Shown: positions 1 through 7,910 of the stretch, piece after piece | How positions within the stretch are numbered: position 1 is the stretch's first letter | Layout: each line of letters opens with the position of its first letter | DNA from: Pseudarthrobacter oxydans | GTDB lineage: Bacteria > Actinomycetota > Actinomycetes > Actinomycetales > Micrococcaceae | NCBI RefSeq assembly: GCF_034258515.1 | Contig: NZ_CP139438.1 | Span: 2,232,001-2,296,000 of the forward strand | Length of the DNA stretch: 64,000 bases | Reading direction: 5' to 3' | Program-made: the position numbers and the translations under genes | Notes under the pieces: model-generated | What the model was told of the DNA's origin: nothing | Databases searched by the model: none | What the model saw: only the letters and a program-made list of their open reading frames with translations

Positions 1-921
1 GGCTGACAAAGCATCGGCTAGCGGACCGGTGTCCTGCAGGGGAACGCTGTAGGGTGCCTCGCTCTCCCAGATCACGTCCGAAAGCACGTCGGTGATGTCC
101 TGGATGTGGAAGGTCACCCTCTCCAGTTCGCGCAGGTTCCGGTAGTCAAGATCGACGTCGCGGGGGTGCAGCTTGCGCCTCGGATTGGCCCGCCGGCTTG
201 CGTCAGCCTCCTTGACCAGGTGCCGGACTTGGCGGGCCGCCGCCGCCAGTTCGTCTGAACGGCTTGACCAGTCCTCGTGTTTGGGCGGCCATTCTTCCTT
301 TAGGGCCGCCCCCATGTCGGTGAGCTGGCGGCCAAGGGCTTGACGGAGCTCATCCAGGCTGGCCGCGGCGGCGTTCAGGTGCAGCGGCGGAAAGATCAGG
401 AAGTTGACGCCGATCCCAACGGCGACTCCAAAGCCCATCTGCAGGAGGTAACCGAACGAAAAGTCGTCCGGATTACTGCCGCCCACGAGCAAAACCAGCA
501 GCGCCGCCGTCGGAATCCAGTCACTGCCCGAACCGATTCCCGGCAGGCCCCCAAGCAGGACGCCTATTCCCATAATCAGCGCGACGGCGAGCGGCGACGG
601 ATCCGTGACGGTAACCAGCACATACGCCAGGCCGATGCCCACTGCGAGTCCGGCAAGGGCCTCGAGGCCCTGCCGTACCGAGCCGGCAACGTTGTGGTAC
701 ATCGCCACCAGCGCACCCAGGGGGGCGTAGTAGGGATAGTTCGCAGCAGCTCCGGGCAGATGCGGTGCGATGGCGAAGGCCAGTCCGGCTGCAAAAGCCG
801 CCTTGGCCGCCAGTTGCAGCCGCTGCGCGGCAAAAGCCGACGACAGGCCGGACACCGCCTGTTTGAGAAAAAGGGTCCCCCTGGCCCACCTGGTATCCGG
901 GCGTGCTTGAGACTGGCGCAT
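1..921 (-). CDS. FUSC family (aromatic acid exporter-like) membrane protein, C-terminus beyond window
   Basis: The frame is open from an ATG at 921 to the window edge, giving 307 codons without a stop, so the C-terminus lies outside. The N-terminal half (about residues 30-150) is a run of hydrophobic helices rich in Ala, Gly and Leu, with a GSGSDW loop. This is followed by a soluble, charged segment with Arg/Glu-rich helices (about 200-290). That layout of a membrane block followed by a cytoplasmic helical domain is typical of FUSC/ArAE proteins, which are thought to export aromatic or other organic acids. The substrate cannot be told. A TAGGGT hexamer 7 bases before the ATG and no ribosome site suggest a leaderless mRNA. 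Confidence 0.75.
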   Translation of the reverse strand, partial: MRQSQARPDTRWARGTLFLKQAVSGLSSAFAAQRLQLAAKAAFAAGLAFAIAPHLPGAAANYPYYAPLGALVAMYHNVAGSVRQGLEALAGLAVGIGLAYVLVTVTDPSPLAVALIMGIGVLLGGLPGIGSGSDWIPTAALLVLLVGGSNPDDFSFGYLLQMGFGVAVGIGVNFLIFPPLHLNAAAASLDELRQALGRQLTDMGAALKEEWPPKHEDWSSRSDELAAAARQVRHLVKEADASRRANPRRKLHPRDVDLDYRNLRELERVTFHIQDITDVLSDVIWESEAPYSVPLQDTGPLADALSA

Positions 922-928
922 TCGTACC

Positions 929-934
929 ACCCTA
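929..934 (-). promoter_or_regulatory. Predicted -10 hexamer (TAGGGT), leaderless promoter of FUSC gene
   Basis: TAGGGT ends 7 bases before the ATG at 921. It fits the actinobacterial TAnnnT -10 element with transcription starting at the start codon. No clear -35 is seen. Confidence 0.5.
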
Positions 935-1002
935 CGGCGCCCCGGCGGCTGCCTACAAAGGTGCTGGTCAGGGAGGCGGGCACAGTGTGCCCGGGGTGCG
1001 GT

Positions 1003-2112
1003 TCAGGACAGATCTGCCGCTGAACGGCGCACCTCTGCCGCCAGCCGGTGGGCACGGCCGGGCGTTCTTCCGTCCTCCTGCCGCCGCGGAATGTAACCGA
1101 AGCCCAGGCCGTAGGCAGGATCCGCGAACCCGAGCGCCGCGTTGGCGCCCTCATGCCCGAACGCGCGATGGCTCCCGAAGCTCCGCGACGGGTGCGGCTT
1201 CATGAACACGACGGCGAACGCGTTGTCCAGGCCTGAGGACCGGTCAAGGCCCCACACCTGTTCCTGCGACATCTGCTCGACGGTGGCTGCGGTGAGGAAC
1301 GGTTCGCCGCCCTGGATTCCGGTGGTGGCTGCCGCGTAGAGGCGGGCCAGGCCCGAGGCTGCTCCCACGCCGCCTGCCGCGGACATCCCCGCGGCCCGGA
1401 CCGGGCGGATATTGGGAAGCTCCATGATGGTGCTGACCGGGGCGTTGCTGTTCAGGCCCTCGAGGCTGAGCGGATCGAGCCAGGGCTCCACCGGTCCGGC
1501 CGCATAGAGGACGTCGCGGTAACGGTACTCCTGTTCCTCAGGCAGCCCAAGGAAAAAGTCGATACCGTACGAACTCCTGATTCGCCCTTCATAGATCTCC
1601 TGCAGGGTTTCCCCGGCTGTGCGCCGGCACAGCTCTTCCATGATGATCCCGATGGTGAGCGCGTGGTAGCCAAACTGCCGGCCGGGCTGCCAGGTTGGAA
1701 CAGCTCGCGCCAGCCGGGCCGCGGCGGCAGGGGTGGTGAACTCGTCCAGCCCGAAGCCGCCCTCGATGCCCATGAGCCCGGCCTGGTGCGACAAAGCCTC
1801 TCGGACCAGGAGGCGGTCCTTGCCATGCACGCCGAATTCCGGCCAGTAGTGCGCTACGGTCCGGTCGAGGTCGAGCAGACCGTCCTGAACCAGTAGCGCA
1901 ATGACCATGGCAGCCACTCCCTTCGAACAGGAGTACGCCCCCGTCAAGGTGTCCGGCGCCATGTCCGGCCCGCCCGACAGTTCCACGACCGGGACCCCGT
2001 CCCTGTAGACGGCCAGCTGTGCGCTGTACTGCGGATCCTCGCGCAGGAATGTATTGAACAGTTCCAGGACGTTGTTGAAACCGGACGCTACGAAGTCGTG
2101 ATGTCTATGCAT
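1003..2112 (-). CDS. Serine hydrolase, beta-lactamase/esterase family VIII type
   Basis: This 369-aa protein has the active-site layout of class C beta-lactamase-like esterases. The nucleophile motif S-x-x-K is SCSK at residues 61-64, a YHA motif lies near residue 150, and a late HEG motif is near residue 320. No signal peptide is visible, so it is probably cytoplasmic. Family members hydrolyse esters or D-amino-acid amides rather than beta-lactams, and the substrate here cannot be predicted. TAAGCT sits 7 bases before the ATG and there is no Shine-Dalgarno, which supports this start as leaderless. It lies just downstream of, and on the same strand as, the GST-like gene. Confidence 0.85.
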   Translation of the reverse strand: MHRHHDFVASGFNNVLELFNTFLREDPQYSAQLAVYRDGVPVVELSGGPDMAPDTLTGAYSCSKGVAAMVIALLVQDGLLDLDRTVAHYWPEFGVHGKDRLLVREALSHQAGLMGIEGGFGLDEFTTPAAAARLARAVPTWQPGRQFGYHALTIGIIMEELCRRTAGETLQEIYEGRIRSSYGIDFFLGLPEEQEYRYRDVLYAAGPVEPWLDPLSLEGLNSNAPVSTIMELPNIRPVRAAGMSAAGGVGAASGLARLYAAATTGIQGGEPFLTAATVEQMSQEQVWGLDRSSGLDNAFAVVFMKPHPSRSFGSHRAFGHEGANAALGFADPAYGLGFGYIPRRQEDGRTPGRAHRLAAEVRRSAADLS

Positions 2113-2119
2113 GGCACCC

Positions 2120-2125
2120 AGCTTA
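2120..2125 (-). promoter_or_regulatory. Predicted -10 hexamer (TAAGCT), leaderless promoter of serine hydrolase
   Basis: TAAGCT is separated by 7 bases from the ATG at 2112. It lies in the 25-base gap after the GST-like gene, so the hydrolase probably has its own promoter. Confidence 0.5.
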
Positions 2126-2137
2126 TCCAGAAAACGC

Positions 2138-3250
2138 TTACTGCCCTTCGGCGTCCGCCCCGTGCCCTAGCATGACCTCTTCCCCTGCCCTTACGGGCCC
2201 GGGCGGTGTCCCGTCCCCGAAGGGGCGGCCCCCCAGCGCTTCCCGGCCATGGGGCTCCAGCCAGCCCCTCAGATCCGGTCCTGCGGGGACTATGCCCGTG
2301 GGGTTGATGTCCTCATGGACGATGTAATAGTGCTGCTTGATCTGGACAAAATCGATGGTGTCGCCGAAGCCTGGCGTCTGGAACAGGTCCCGTGCGTAGC
2401 CCCACAGGGCTGGCATCTCGCTGAGTTTTTGCCGGTTGCACTTGAAGTGGCCGTGGTAGACGGGATCGAACCGGGCAAGTGTAGTGAACAGCCGCACGTC
2501 GGCTTCAGTGATGGTGTCACCCACCAGGTAGCGCTGCCCCGAGAGCCGGTCTTCGAGCCAGTCCAGGGCTGTCCACAGCCGGGCGTAGGCCGAGTCGTAG
2601 GCTTCCTGGGATCCTGCGAAACCGCAGCGGTAGACACCGTTGTTGACCTCGGTGAAGACGCGTTTATTGACCTGGTCGATTTCTTCGCGAAGATGCTCCG
2701 GGTACAGGTCCGGCGCCCCTGCGCGGTGAAACTCGGTCCACTCGGTGGAAAAGTCCAGCGTGATCTGCGGAAAGTTGTTGGTCACCACGGCACCGCTGGC
2801 AACGTCCACGATCGCGGGAACGGTGATGCCGCGGGGATACTCCGGGAACCTCTTGAAGTAGGCGTCCTGGATCCGTTCGATACCGAGGACGGGGTCCGTC
2901 CCGCCTGGATCGAGGTCAAAGGTCCACGAACGGGCATCGTGGGTGGGACCCGGCTGTCCCAGTGAAATGGCGTCTTCGAGGCCAAGCAGGCGCCTGACGA
3001 TGACGGTCCTGTTGGCCCAGGGGCAGGCACGCGCCGCGATCAGCCGGTACCGTCCAGCTTCCACCGGCCAGCCCGGTTCGCCGTTCGGACCCGGAGTTGC
3101 GTCCCTCGTGATGCGGTCCTCAATGTAGTTGGTGTCGCGGTTGAACTCCGCTCCACCTGTGACGTAGGCGCCGCGGGTGCTGTGTTCTGCGCTCTTTCCC
3201 AAGGCATGTGCCTTTTCCGCCTGCTGCGTGGTGTCCGTTTCCTGGGTCAT
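2138..3250 (-). CDS. Xi-class glutathione S-transferase-like reductase (ECM4/YqjG family)
   Basis: The 370-aa protein carries the xi-class signature CPWA, with the catalytic Cys near residue 76. It sits in a thioredoxin-fold N-terminal half, followed by an all-helical C-terminal GST domain (about 200-320). Characterised relatives reduce glutathionyl-hydroquinones. Actinobacteria of this type make mycothiol rather than glutathione, and mshC is in this window, so a mycothiol adduct is the more likely substrate (inference). Its ATG overlaps the stop of the upstream M50 gene as ATGA, so the two genes are translationally coupled. Confidence 0.88.
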   Translation of the reverse strand: MTQETDTTQQAEKAHALGKSAEHSTRGAYVTGGAEFNRDTNYIEDRITRDATPGPNGEPGWPVEAGRYRLIAARACPWANRTVIVRRLLGLEDAISLGQPGPTHDARSWTFDLDPGGTDPVLGIERIQDAYFKRFPEYPRGITVPAIVDVASGAVVTNNFPQITLDFSTEWTEFHRAGAPDLYPEHLREEIDQVNKRVFTEVNNGVYRCGFAGSQEAYDSAYARLWTALDWLEDRLSGQRYLVGDTITEADVRLFTTLARFDPVYHGHFKCNRQKLSEMPALWGYARDLFQTPGFGDTIDFVQIKQHYYIVHEDINPTGIVPAGPDLRGWLEPHGREALGGRPFGDGTPPGPVRAGEEVMLGHGADAEGQ

Positions 3251-3999
3251 GGGACCACCCTATGCTCCGCGGGCAGGACAGTGGAGATCGGCTGCCAGGC
3301 CCACAGCCACGAGCCGGCCACCAGGGCCGCGAACAGAAGGATCCAGACGCCGGAGGGAACGGACGTGGCACGCCAGAGCAGGTATGCGTCGGAACTGGCC
3401 AGCCGGTCCCGGCGGCGCAGGTGCACATGGGTGAGCTTGATGAGGTCGCGCACGGCAGCCACCAGCAGTGCCAGGCCCAGGATGACAGCCACGTGGCCAA
3501 CAAAGGCAGCCGGCACAAAGAGGATCAGGGCCAGGGTGATGGCAATTGCGGCCGAAGTGATAACGACGCCGGCGAGGTTCCGGAGGAACACCAGCGAGGC
3601 AGCCAGGGCCACGGCGCCGCCTGAGATTGCCGCCGGTCCCCACCCGTTGAAGCCGCACCACACGAACGCCGCACCCACCAGTGCCGGTACTGGGTACCCC
3701 CAAAAACATGACCAGGCGATGGCGAGCCTGCTGCGGCTGTACGTGGTGGTGGTGCCTGAGTGGTCAAGGAGGAGCCGGATCCCGGCCAGCCGCTGGCCGC
3801 TCAGCACCGCAGCAACAGCGTGCCCCATCTCGTGCGTGGCCGTGGCCAGCAGGCCGAAGTACCGCCAGGAGCGGCGGGGCACTGACAAGGCGGCAGCTGT
3901 CATCACTGCCAGTGCCAGTTCCGTCAGTGTCACGTTGGGAGGATCTGCGCGGCTGAATGCTGCCAGTAATGTATCCCAGGGGTCTCCGGGCGTCGTCAT
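3247..3999 (-). CDS. M50B-like membrane metalloprotease family protein
   Basis: From ATG 3999 the protein has 250 residues. A zinc-binding HEMGH sits at residues 56-60, at the end of a hydrophobic helix, followed by about five further membrane segments. This matches the M50B-like peptidase family, a divergent relative of site-2 proteases. The open frame extends further upstream to 4086, but ATG 3999 is preferred because GAGAGG lies 5 bases before it and the upstream extension is Pro/Gly/Arg-rich and not hydrophobic. The gene overlaps the GST-like gene by 4 bases. The substrate is unknown. Confidence 0.75.
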   Translation of the reverse strand: MTTPGDPWDTLLAAFSRADPPNVTLTELALAVMTAAALSVPRRSWRYFGLLATATHEMGHAVAAVLSGQRLAGIRLLLDHSGTTTTYSRSRLAIAWSCFWGYPVPALVGAAFVWCGFNGWGPAAISGGAVALAASLVFLRNLAGVVITSAAIAITLALILFVPAAFVGHVAVILGLALLVAAVRDLIKLTHVHLRRRDRLASSDAYLLWRATSVPSGVWILLFAALVAGSWLWAWQPISTVLPAEHRVVP

Positions 4000-4080
4000 C
4001 AGGGCCTCTCGCCCGCAGGGTCGTGGTGAGCCATAGCCGCCACGGTACCCGGGCTGGCTGGGTGCAGGCTTAAAACCGAA

Positions 4081-4106
4081 AGGCACGCCGACTACCGGGC
4101 GTGCCT
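4081..4106 (-). terminator. Rho-independent terminator after DUF4193 gene
   Basis: A 9-bp perfect stem (AGGCACGCC with GGCGTGCCT) is followed on the minus strand by a T-rich run containing TTTCGGTTTT. It lies 52 bases past the DUF4193 stop codon. Confidence 0.7.
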
Positions 4107-4158
4107 CAGGATCGACGGGACTGCGGACGTTCCCGCAGCCCCACGTCGGCTGTATTAA

Positions 4159-4461
4159 CTAGCCTTCGCACTCAGTGCAGTAGCTGTGGCCATCCTTCTG
4201 GCGCGCAATCTGGGACCGGTGACGGACCAGGAAGCAGGAGTAGCAGGTGAATTCGTCTTCAGCCTGCGGGATGACCTGTACCACGAGCTCTTCGGCCACG
4301 AACTCGCCTCCGGGCACGCCGGCGCCGTCAAGCCCGTCAGCCTCATCCAGTTCCAGCACAACGCTGCGTGCGTCGGGAGCATTTGCTGACTGGAGCTGCT
4401 CGAGAGAGTTGTCCTGCGATTCCTTGACGTCGGAGCGCAGTTCATCGTAATCGGTTGCCAC
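4159..4461 (-). CDS. DUF4193 family protein (zinc-ribbon-like)
   Basis: The start is the GTG at 4461, giving 100 residues and an N-terminus that begins VATDYDELRSDVKE, as is usual for the family. The longer frame to 4533 adds a non-conserved stretch. AGAGAAG lies upstream as a weak ribosome site. The C-terminus has two Cys pairs (CYSC and CTEC) about 20 residues apart, which looks like a zinc ribbon, and the middle is acidic. DUF4193 proteins are conserved in Actinobacteria without an assigned function. A terminator follows, so the gene is probably monocistronic. Confidence 0.85.
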   Translation of the reverse strand: MATDYDELRSDVKESQDNSLEQLQSANAPDARSVVLELDEADGLDGAGVPGGEFVAEELVVQVIPQAEDEFTCYSCFLVRHRSQIARQKDGHSYCTECEG

Positions 4462-4668
4462 TTTAGGTGCTTCTCTTTTCTTTGGTTCGCCTGTCGCGTA
4501 TGAAACGTACAGCATCATGCGGGTATTCCCCAATAGCCGGAGTATATTGACCGTCCCCTGGGTAATGGTTCAAAGGAGGCAGCCTGCGGTGTTAGCGGCG
4601 AAATAGGGCTGCATGGCAGCGGATGGCGCCGCAAACGGTGCAGTCCGCACTACTGGTAAGGGGTGCAC

Positions 4669-5811
4669 GTGGAGCAGCTCACTGCGGAATTCGGTGGTTC
4701 GGCGCGGGTGGGTACCGGTGTTGGTCCTGTCCTGGAGAAATTCGAGTCCGTGTCAAGGATCGCAGTGTTGCGGGGCGGAGGGCTCGGCGACGTGATCTTC
4801 GCCATACCCGCCATGGCCGCGCTCAAGGCAGCCTACCCCGCCGCAACCCTTACCTTGCTGGGAACTCCCGTGCACCAAGCGCTGTTTGCCGCAACCAAGA
4901 GCCCGGTGGATGAGGTGTGCATGCTGCCACACGCTGAAGGCGTCCGCCCGGGAGAGGAGGACCCGGCGGAGCTGGACGCGTTCTTTGATGACATGCGCGG
5001 ACGCCGGTACGACCTGGCCGTCCAGCTCCATGGCGGTGGCCGGTACTCAAATCCGTTCCTGCTTCGGCTGGGAGCCCGGCACACGGTAGGCACGCGGACA
5101 TCCGACGCTGCCAGTCTCGAGCGGACGGTTCCGTATGTCTACTACCAGCACGAACCACTCAGGGCGCTGGAGGTGGCCGGCATGGCCGGCGCTTTCCCCG
5201 TTGACCTGGAGGCCCGTCTGGCGCCGGCGGACAGCGGCGCTTCCGCCGCCGTAATGCGCGACGACGGCGCCGGCCCTTGGGTGGTGCTGCATCCCGGCGC
5301 CACTGATCCCCGACGGCGCTGGCCCGCCGGCCGGTTCGCTGAACTTGCGGCAGCATGCGCCGCGGATGGCTTCCGTGTTGCGGTCATCGGGGATGAGAGC
5401 GAACGCGCCCTTGCCGAACAGGTTGTGGAGCAGGCAGCCGCCGCCCACGTCCATTCATTCGCCGGGGACCTTGACATGGGCGGGCTCGTGGCACTGTTGG
5501 TCCGCGCCGCCGTAGTGGTGGGGAATGACAGCGGACCGCGGCACCTTGCCCAGGCGCTTGGGGTTCCGACGGTGGGGATCTTCTGGGCGGGCAACGTCAT
5601 AAATGCCGGAGCGCTGGGCAGGAGCCTCCACCGCATCCACGCCTCCTGGGTGACCGCCTGCCCCACTTGCGGTATAGACATCACCCAGGTTGGCTGGACG
5701 GCGCCGCGGTGCCCGCACGATGACTCGGCGGTGGCCGGTGTTGCGGTGCGGGAGGTGCACGAGGATGTACGCAGCCTCGCAGCCACCGAGTTGACGAAAG
5801 TGGACGCATGA
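4669..5811 (+). CDS. Glycosyltransferase family 9 protein (heptosyltransferase-like)
   Basis: The protein has the two Rossmann-like halves of GT-B family 9. The N-terminal half begins with RIAVLRGGGLGDVIFA near residue 27. The C-terminal half contains HPGA and GNDSGPRHLA, the donor-binding region typical of ADP-heptose transferases. A C-P-T-C...C-P-H cluster near the C-terminus is unusual and could bind metal. The start chosen is GTG 4669, with AAGGGG 5 bases upstream; GTG 4663 is the alternative. The stop overlaps the next gene by ATGA. Gram-positive bacteria lack LPS, so the acceptor is probably a cell-wall or secreted glycan (inference). Confidence 0.82.
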   Translation: MEQLTAEFGGSARVGTGVGPVLEKFESVSRIAVLRGGGLGDVIFAIPAMAALKAAYPAATLTLLGTPVHQALFAATKSPVDEVCMLPHAEGVRPGEEDPAELDAFFDDMRGRRYDLAVQLHGGGRYSNPFLLRLGARHTVGTRTSDAASLERTVPYVYYQHEPLRALEVAGMAGAFPVDLEARLAPADSGASAAVMRDDGAGPWVVLHPGATDPRRRWPAGRFAELAAACAADGFRVAVIGDESERALAEQVVEQAAAAHVHSFAGDLDMGGLVALLVRAAVVVGNDSGPRHLAQALGVPTVGIFWAGNVINAGALGRSLHRIHASWVTACPTCGIDITQVGWTAPRCPHDDSAVAGVAVREVHEDVRSLAATELTKVDA

Positions 5812-6779
5812 GCGGCACGGACGTTTTGACGGAGACGGGCCCGGGCAACCGCGTGGACAGGAAGCCTGAGCTTCTTGTCCTGCGGGCCTTGAAGCTCGGG
5901 GACCTGCTGGTTGCGGTGCCTGCCCTGAAGGCCCTTCGCCGCACGTTCCCCGGACACCGGCTGCGGTACGCGGCCCAGGGCTGGCTCTCGGAGGCCCTGG
6001 GGCTGGTCGGCGGCTACGAGCTGCTGCCCACCCACGGCCTGGACGAGCCGCTGGCCCTGGAAGCGGGCGTCGTTGACGTGGCAGTGAACCTGCACGGCAG
6101 CGGCCCGGAAAGCCAAGGGCGCATCGAAGCCCTCAAGGCGCGGCAGACCATCGGCCACCGCAGCGGGCACAGGGACGGGCCGCCCTGGCGTGCAGAACTG
6201 CATGAGCGGGAACGGTGGGTAAGGCTCCTGGAATGGCACGGGATCGACGCCGACCCCTTGGACGTGGGCTTGAACACACCGCATGTACCCAGCCCGGTTC
6301 CCGATGCGACGGTCCTTCATGTCGGCGCCGCCTACGGCAGCCGGCTCTGGCCCGCTGATCGCTTCGCTGCTGTTGCGGCAGCGCTGGATGCGGCAGGACA
6401 CAACGTTGTCTTCACCGGGGGCAGCGGGGAACGGGACAGGGCGGTTGACGTCTGCCGGCGTGCGGGCCTCCCGGATGGAGCGGTGCTGGCCGGGCGGCTT
6501 GGACTGGGGGAGTTCGCTGCAACCATCGCTGCCGCGCGCCTGGTGATCTCAGCTGACACAGGCGCTGCACATCTCGCGTCGGCTTATGGCACGCCGTCGG
6601 TGGTGCTTTTTGGACCTGCCCCGCCCGAGATCTGGGGGCCCCCGCCAGGACCGCACGTTGTCCTGACCCGTGCGGAGCTGCGGCGGGGGGACACTTTTGC
6701 CGACCAGCCCGACCCTGCACTGCTGGGAGTCACTGTGCCGGATGTCCTCGCCGCGGTCGGCGGGCTGGGTCTGCTGTAG
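5808..6779 (+). CDS. Glycosyltransferase family 9 protein, second of tandem pair
   Basis: The 323-aa protein is a second family-9 enzyme. It has the same N-terminal pattern (LRALKLGDLLVAVPAL, near residue 25) and the C-terminal DTGAAHLA donor site with SVVLFGP after it. It is translationally coupled to the first copy through an ATGA overlap, so the two likely act in one glycan pathway, perhaps adding successive sugars. The two copies are clearly divergent, so this is not a recent duplication. No sugar-nucleotide synthesis gene is adjacent. Confidence 0.85.
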   Translation: MSGTDVLTETGPGNRVDRKPELLVLRALKLGDLLVAVPALKALRRTFPGHRLRYAAQGWLSEALGLVGGYELLPTHGLDEPLALEAGVVDVAVNLHGSGPESQGRIEALKARQTIGHRSGHRDGPPWRAELHERERWVRLLEWHGIDADPLDVGLNTPHVPSPVPDATVLHVGAAYGSRLWPADRFAAVAAALDAAGHNVVFTGGSGERDRAVDVCRRAGLPDGAVLAGRLGLGEFAATIAAARLVISADTGAAHLASAYGTPSVVLFGPAPPEIWGPPPGPHVVLTRAELRRGDTFADQPDPALLGVTVPDVLAAVGGLGLL

Positions 6780-6836
6780 CGCTGGCGGGCACGTGAACCG
6801 GTCCGTCTGGGGCTCCTCCACGGGGCGGCAAAGTCC

Positions 6837-6842
6837 TAAGAT
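6837..6842 (+). promoter_or_regulatory. Predicted -10 hexamer (TAAGAT) before small membrane protein
   Basis: TAAGAT is 5 bases before the ATG at 6848, close to the leaderless spacing seen at other genes in this window. Confidence 0.4.
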
Positions 6843-6847
6843 GGGTT

Positions 6848-7078
6848 ATGGGCGCTGACATTGAGATTGCGTTGGTTCTTGCAGTGGCGTTCCTCTGGAT
6901 GACGGGAACGTTCGCGATCCTGTCCCGGATAGACTGCCCGGAACGGAAGGCCCGGCGTCAGGAGCGGAGAGCCAGGCGGTCAGGGAAACGGTGGGTCAGG
7001 TACCGCCCGGCTGTGCACGACTCCCGGCCGGAGGAACGGACCAGGCGCCACCGGCCCCGCAGGCTGCGGGTGCACTGA
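6848..7078 (+). CDS. Small membrane protein with basic tail, hypothetical
   Basis: The 76-aa product has one hydrophobic segment at about residues 6-25, followed by a very Arg-rich tail. This looks like a single-pass inner-membrane protein with its basic end in the cytoplasm. I do not recognise a family. Support for the gene is the membrane-plus-basic-tail composition and a TAAGAT hexamer at leaderless distance. The frame alone would not be convincing, because GC-rich shadows can also be Arg-rich. Confidence 0.5.
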   Translation: MGADIEIALVLAVAFLWMTGTFAILSRIDCPERKARRQERRARRSGKRWVRYRPAVHDSRPEERTRRHRPRRLRVH

Positions 7079-7117
7079 CAGCGGACACCCAGGCGCGGGG
7101 CAGGCCGGCCGCCGCTC

Positions 7118-7789
7118 TCAGCGCACGATCACGATTGAGGCTGCCTCCCGATTCGCTGCCGCCGTGAAGGATGCGATGGCCCGGGCGATCTTCCGTCCGC
7201 CTTGTGATGACGGTTCGATCACGTTTGCGTAGTCCGCGTCCTCGCTGCAGATGAGCCGAAGGTCGATAAGGGCAGCACCGCGGGAAAAGGCGGCCCTGGC
7301 GATGGCATCGTTGAAGAGGCACAGTGCTGCCTCGATGACATTCCTGCCGGGCGCTGACGGGGGAGTGTCATAAATAGTGCATACCGCATACGGCAGGCCG
7401 GCCGCTTCGACCTGATCCACCATTTCCTCATAGTCCGCTGCAAATCTTTCCCGGGCTTTACCAAGCAACGCGAGCGCATCACCGACGGAGGGCGCACGCT
7501 CCTGCAGCAGTGGCGCATAGCCCAGGGCGTCGTTGCCGCCCGCACTTACCACCAGATGGGTTGCGTCGGACGGCAGTGCAGCCAGTTGCCGGGAAACGCC
7601 GGGGAGCACGTCGCCGTCGACCGCCAGGAGCGTGCACTGCCATCCCTGAAGTTCCTGCCTCAGCTGGGCGATGACGGCAGGCCCGCCACCGACATAGGCG
7701 CCGTTGTCAAAGATGGAATCGCCCAGCAGGACGATGTGGCCATTGCCGGCGACCGCCGTCGGACGTTCCTCCATGAGCTCATACTGCAC
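7118..7789 (-). CDS. SGNH/GDSL-type hydrolase
   Basis: The protein (223 residues from GTG 7789) carries the GDS block I motif in LLGDSIFDNG, the block III motif GGNDAL about 80 residues later, and a characteristic SGNH fold length. The usual C-terminal D-x-x-H block V is not obvious, so catalytic competence is uncertain. The start is ambiguous: GTG 7789 has AGGTGG 5 bases upstream, while ATG 7774 and a TTG at 7891 are alternatives. There is no signal peptide. It diverges from the HNH lipoprotein gene. Family members are esterases or acyl hydrolases. Confidence 0.7.
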   Translation of the reverse strand: MQYELMEERPTAVAGNGHIVLLGDSIFDNGAYVGGGPAVIAQLRQELQGWQCTLLAVDGDVLPGVSRQLAALPSDATHLVVSAGGNDALGYAPLLQERAPSVGDALALLGKARERFAADYEEMVDQVEAAGLPYAVCTIYDTPPSAPGRNVIEAALCLFNDAIARAAFSRGAALIDLRLICSEDADYANVIEPSSQGGRKIARAIASFTAAANREAASIVIVR

Positions 7790-7897
7790 CGTTCCCACCT
7801 GCCCTGCCATGGGCACGGCGGTGTGACCGGCACAATGCCCAAGCCTGCCCTGGGCCGGATGACAGTCCGGGTAGCGTGGAGGGAACCCCAATTATTC

Positions 7898-7903
7898 GAA
7901 GGA
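7898..7903 (+). promoter_or_regulatory. Ribosome binding site that fixes a non-canonical AUC start
   Basis: GAAGGA lies 7 bases before an ATC codon at 7911, the in-frame beginning of a lipoprotein signal peptide. No ATG, GTG or TTG occurs in that frame between the stop at 7872 and the lipobox. Confidence 0.6.
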
Positions 7904-7910
7904 AACAACC

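Noticed and set aside
340..1023. Plus-strand frame antisense to the FUSC gene
   Set aside because: Gln/Arg-rich with no membrane or domain pattern; the minus strand has a clear transporter that is open to the window edge.
5142..6401. Minus-strand frame across the two glycosyltransferase genes
   Set aside because: Crosses the coupling point of two real genes and is low complexity.
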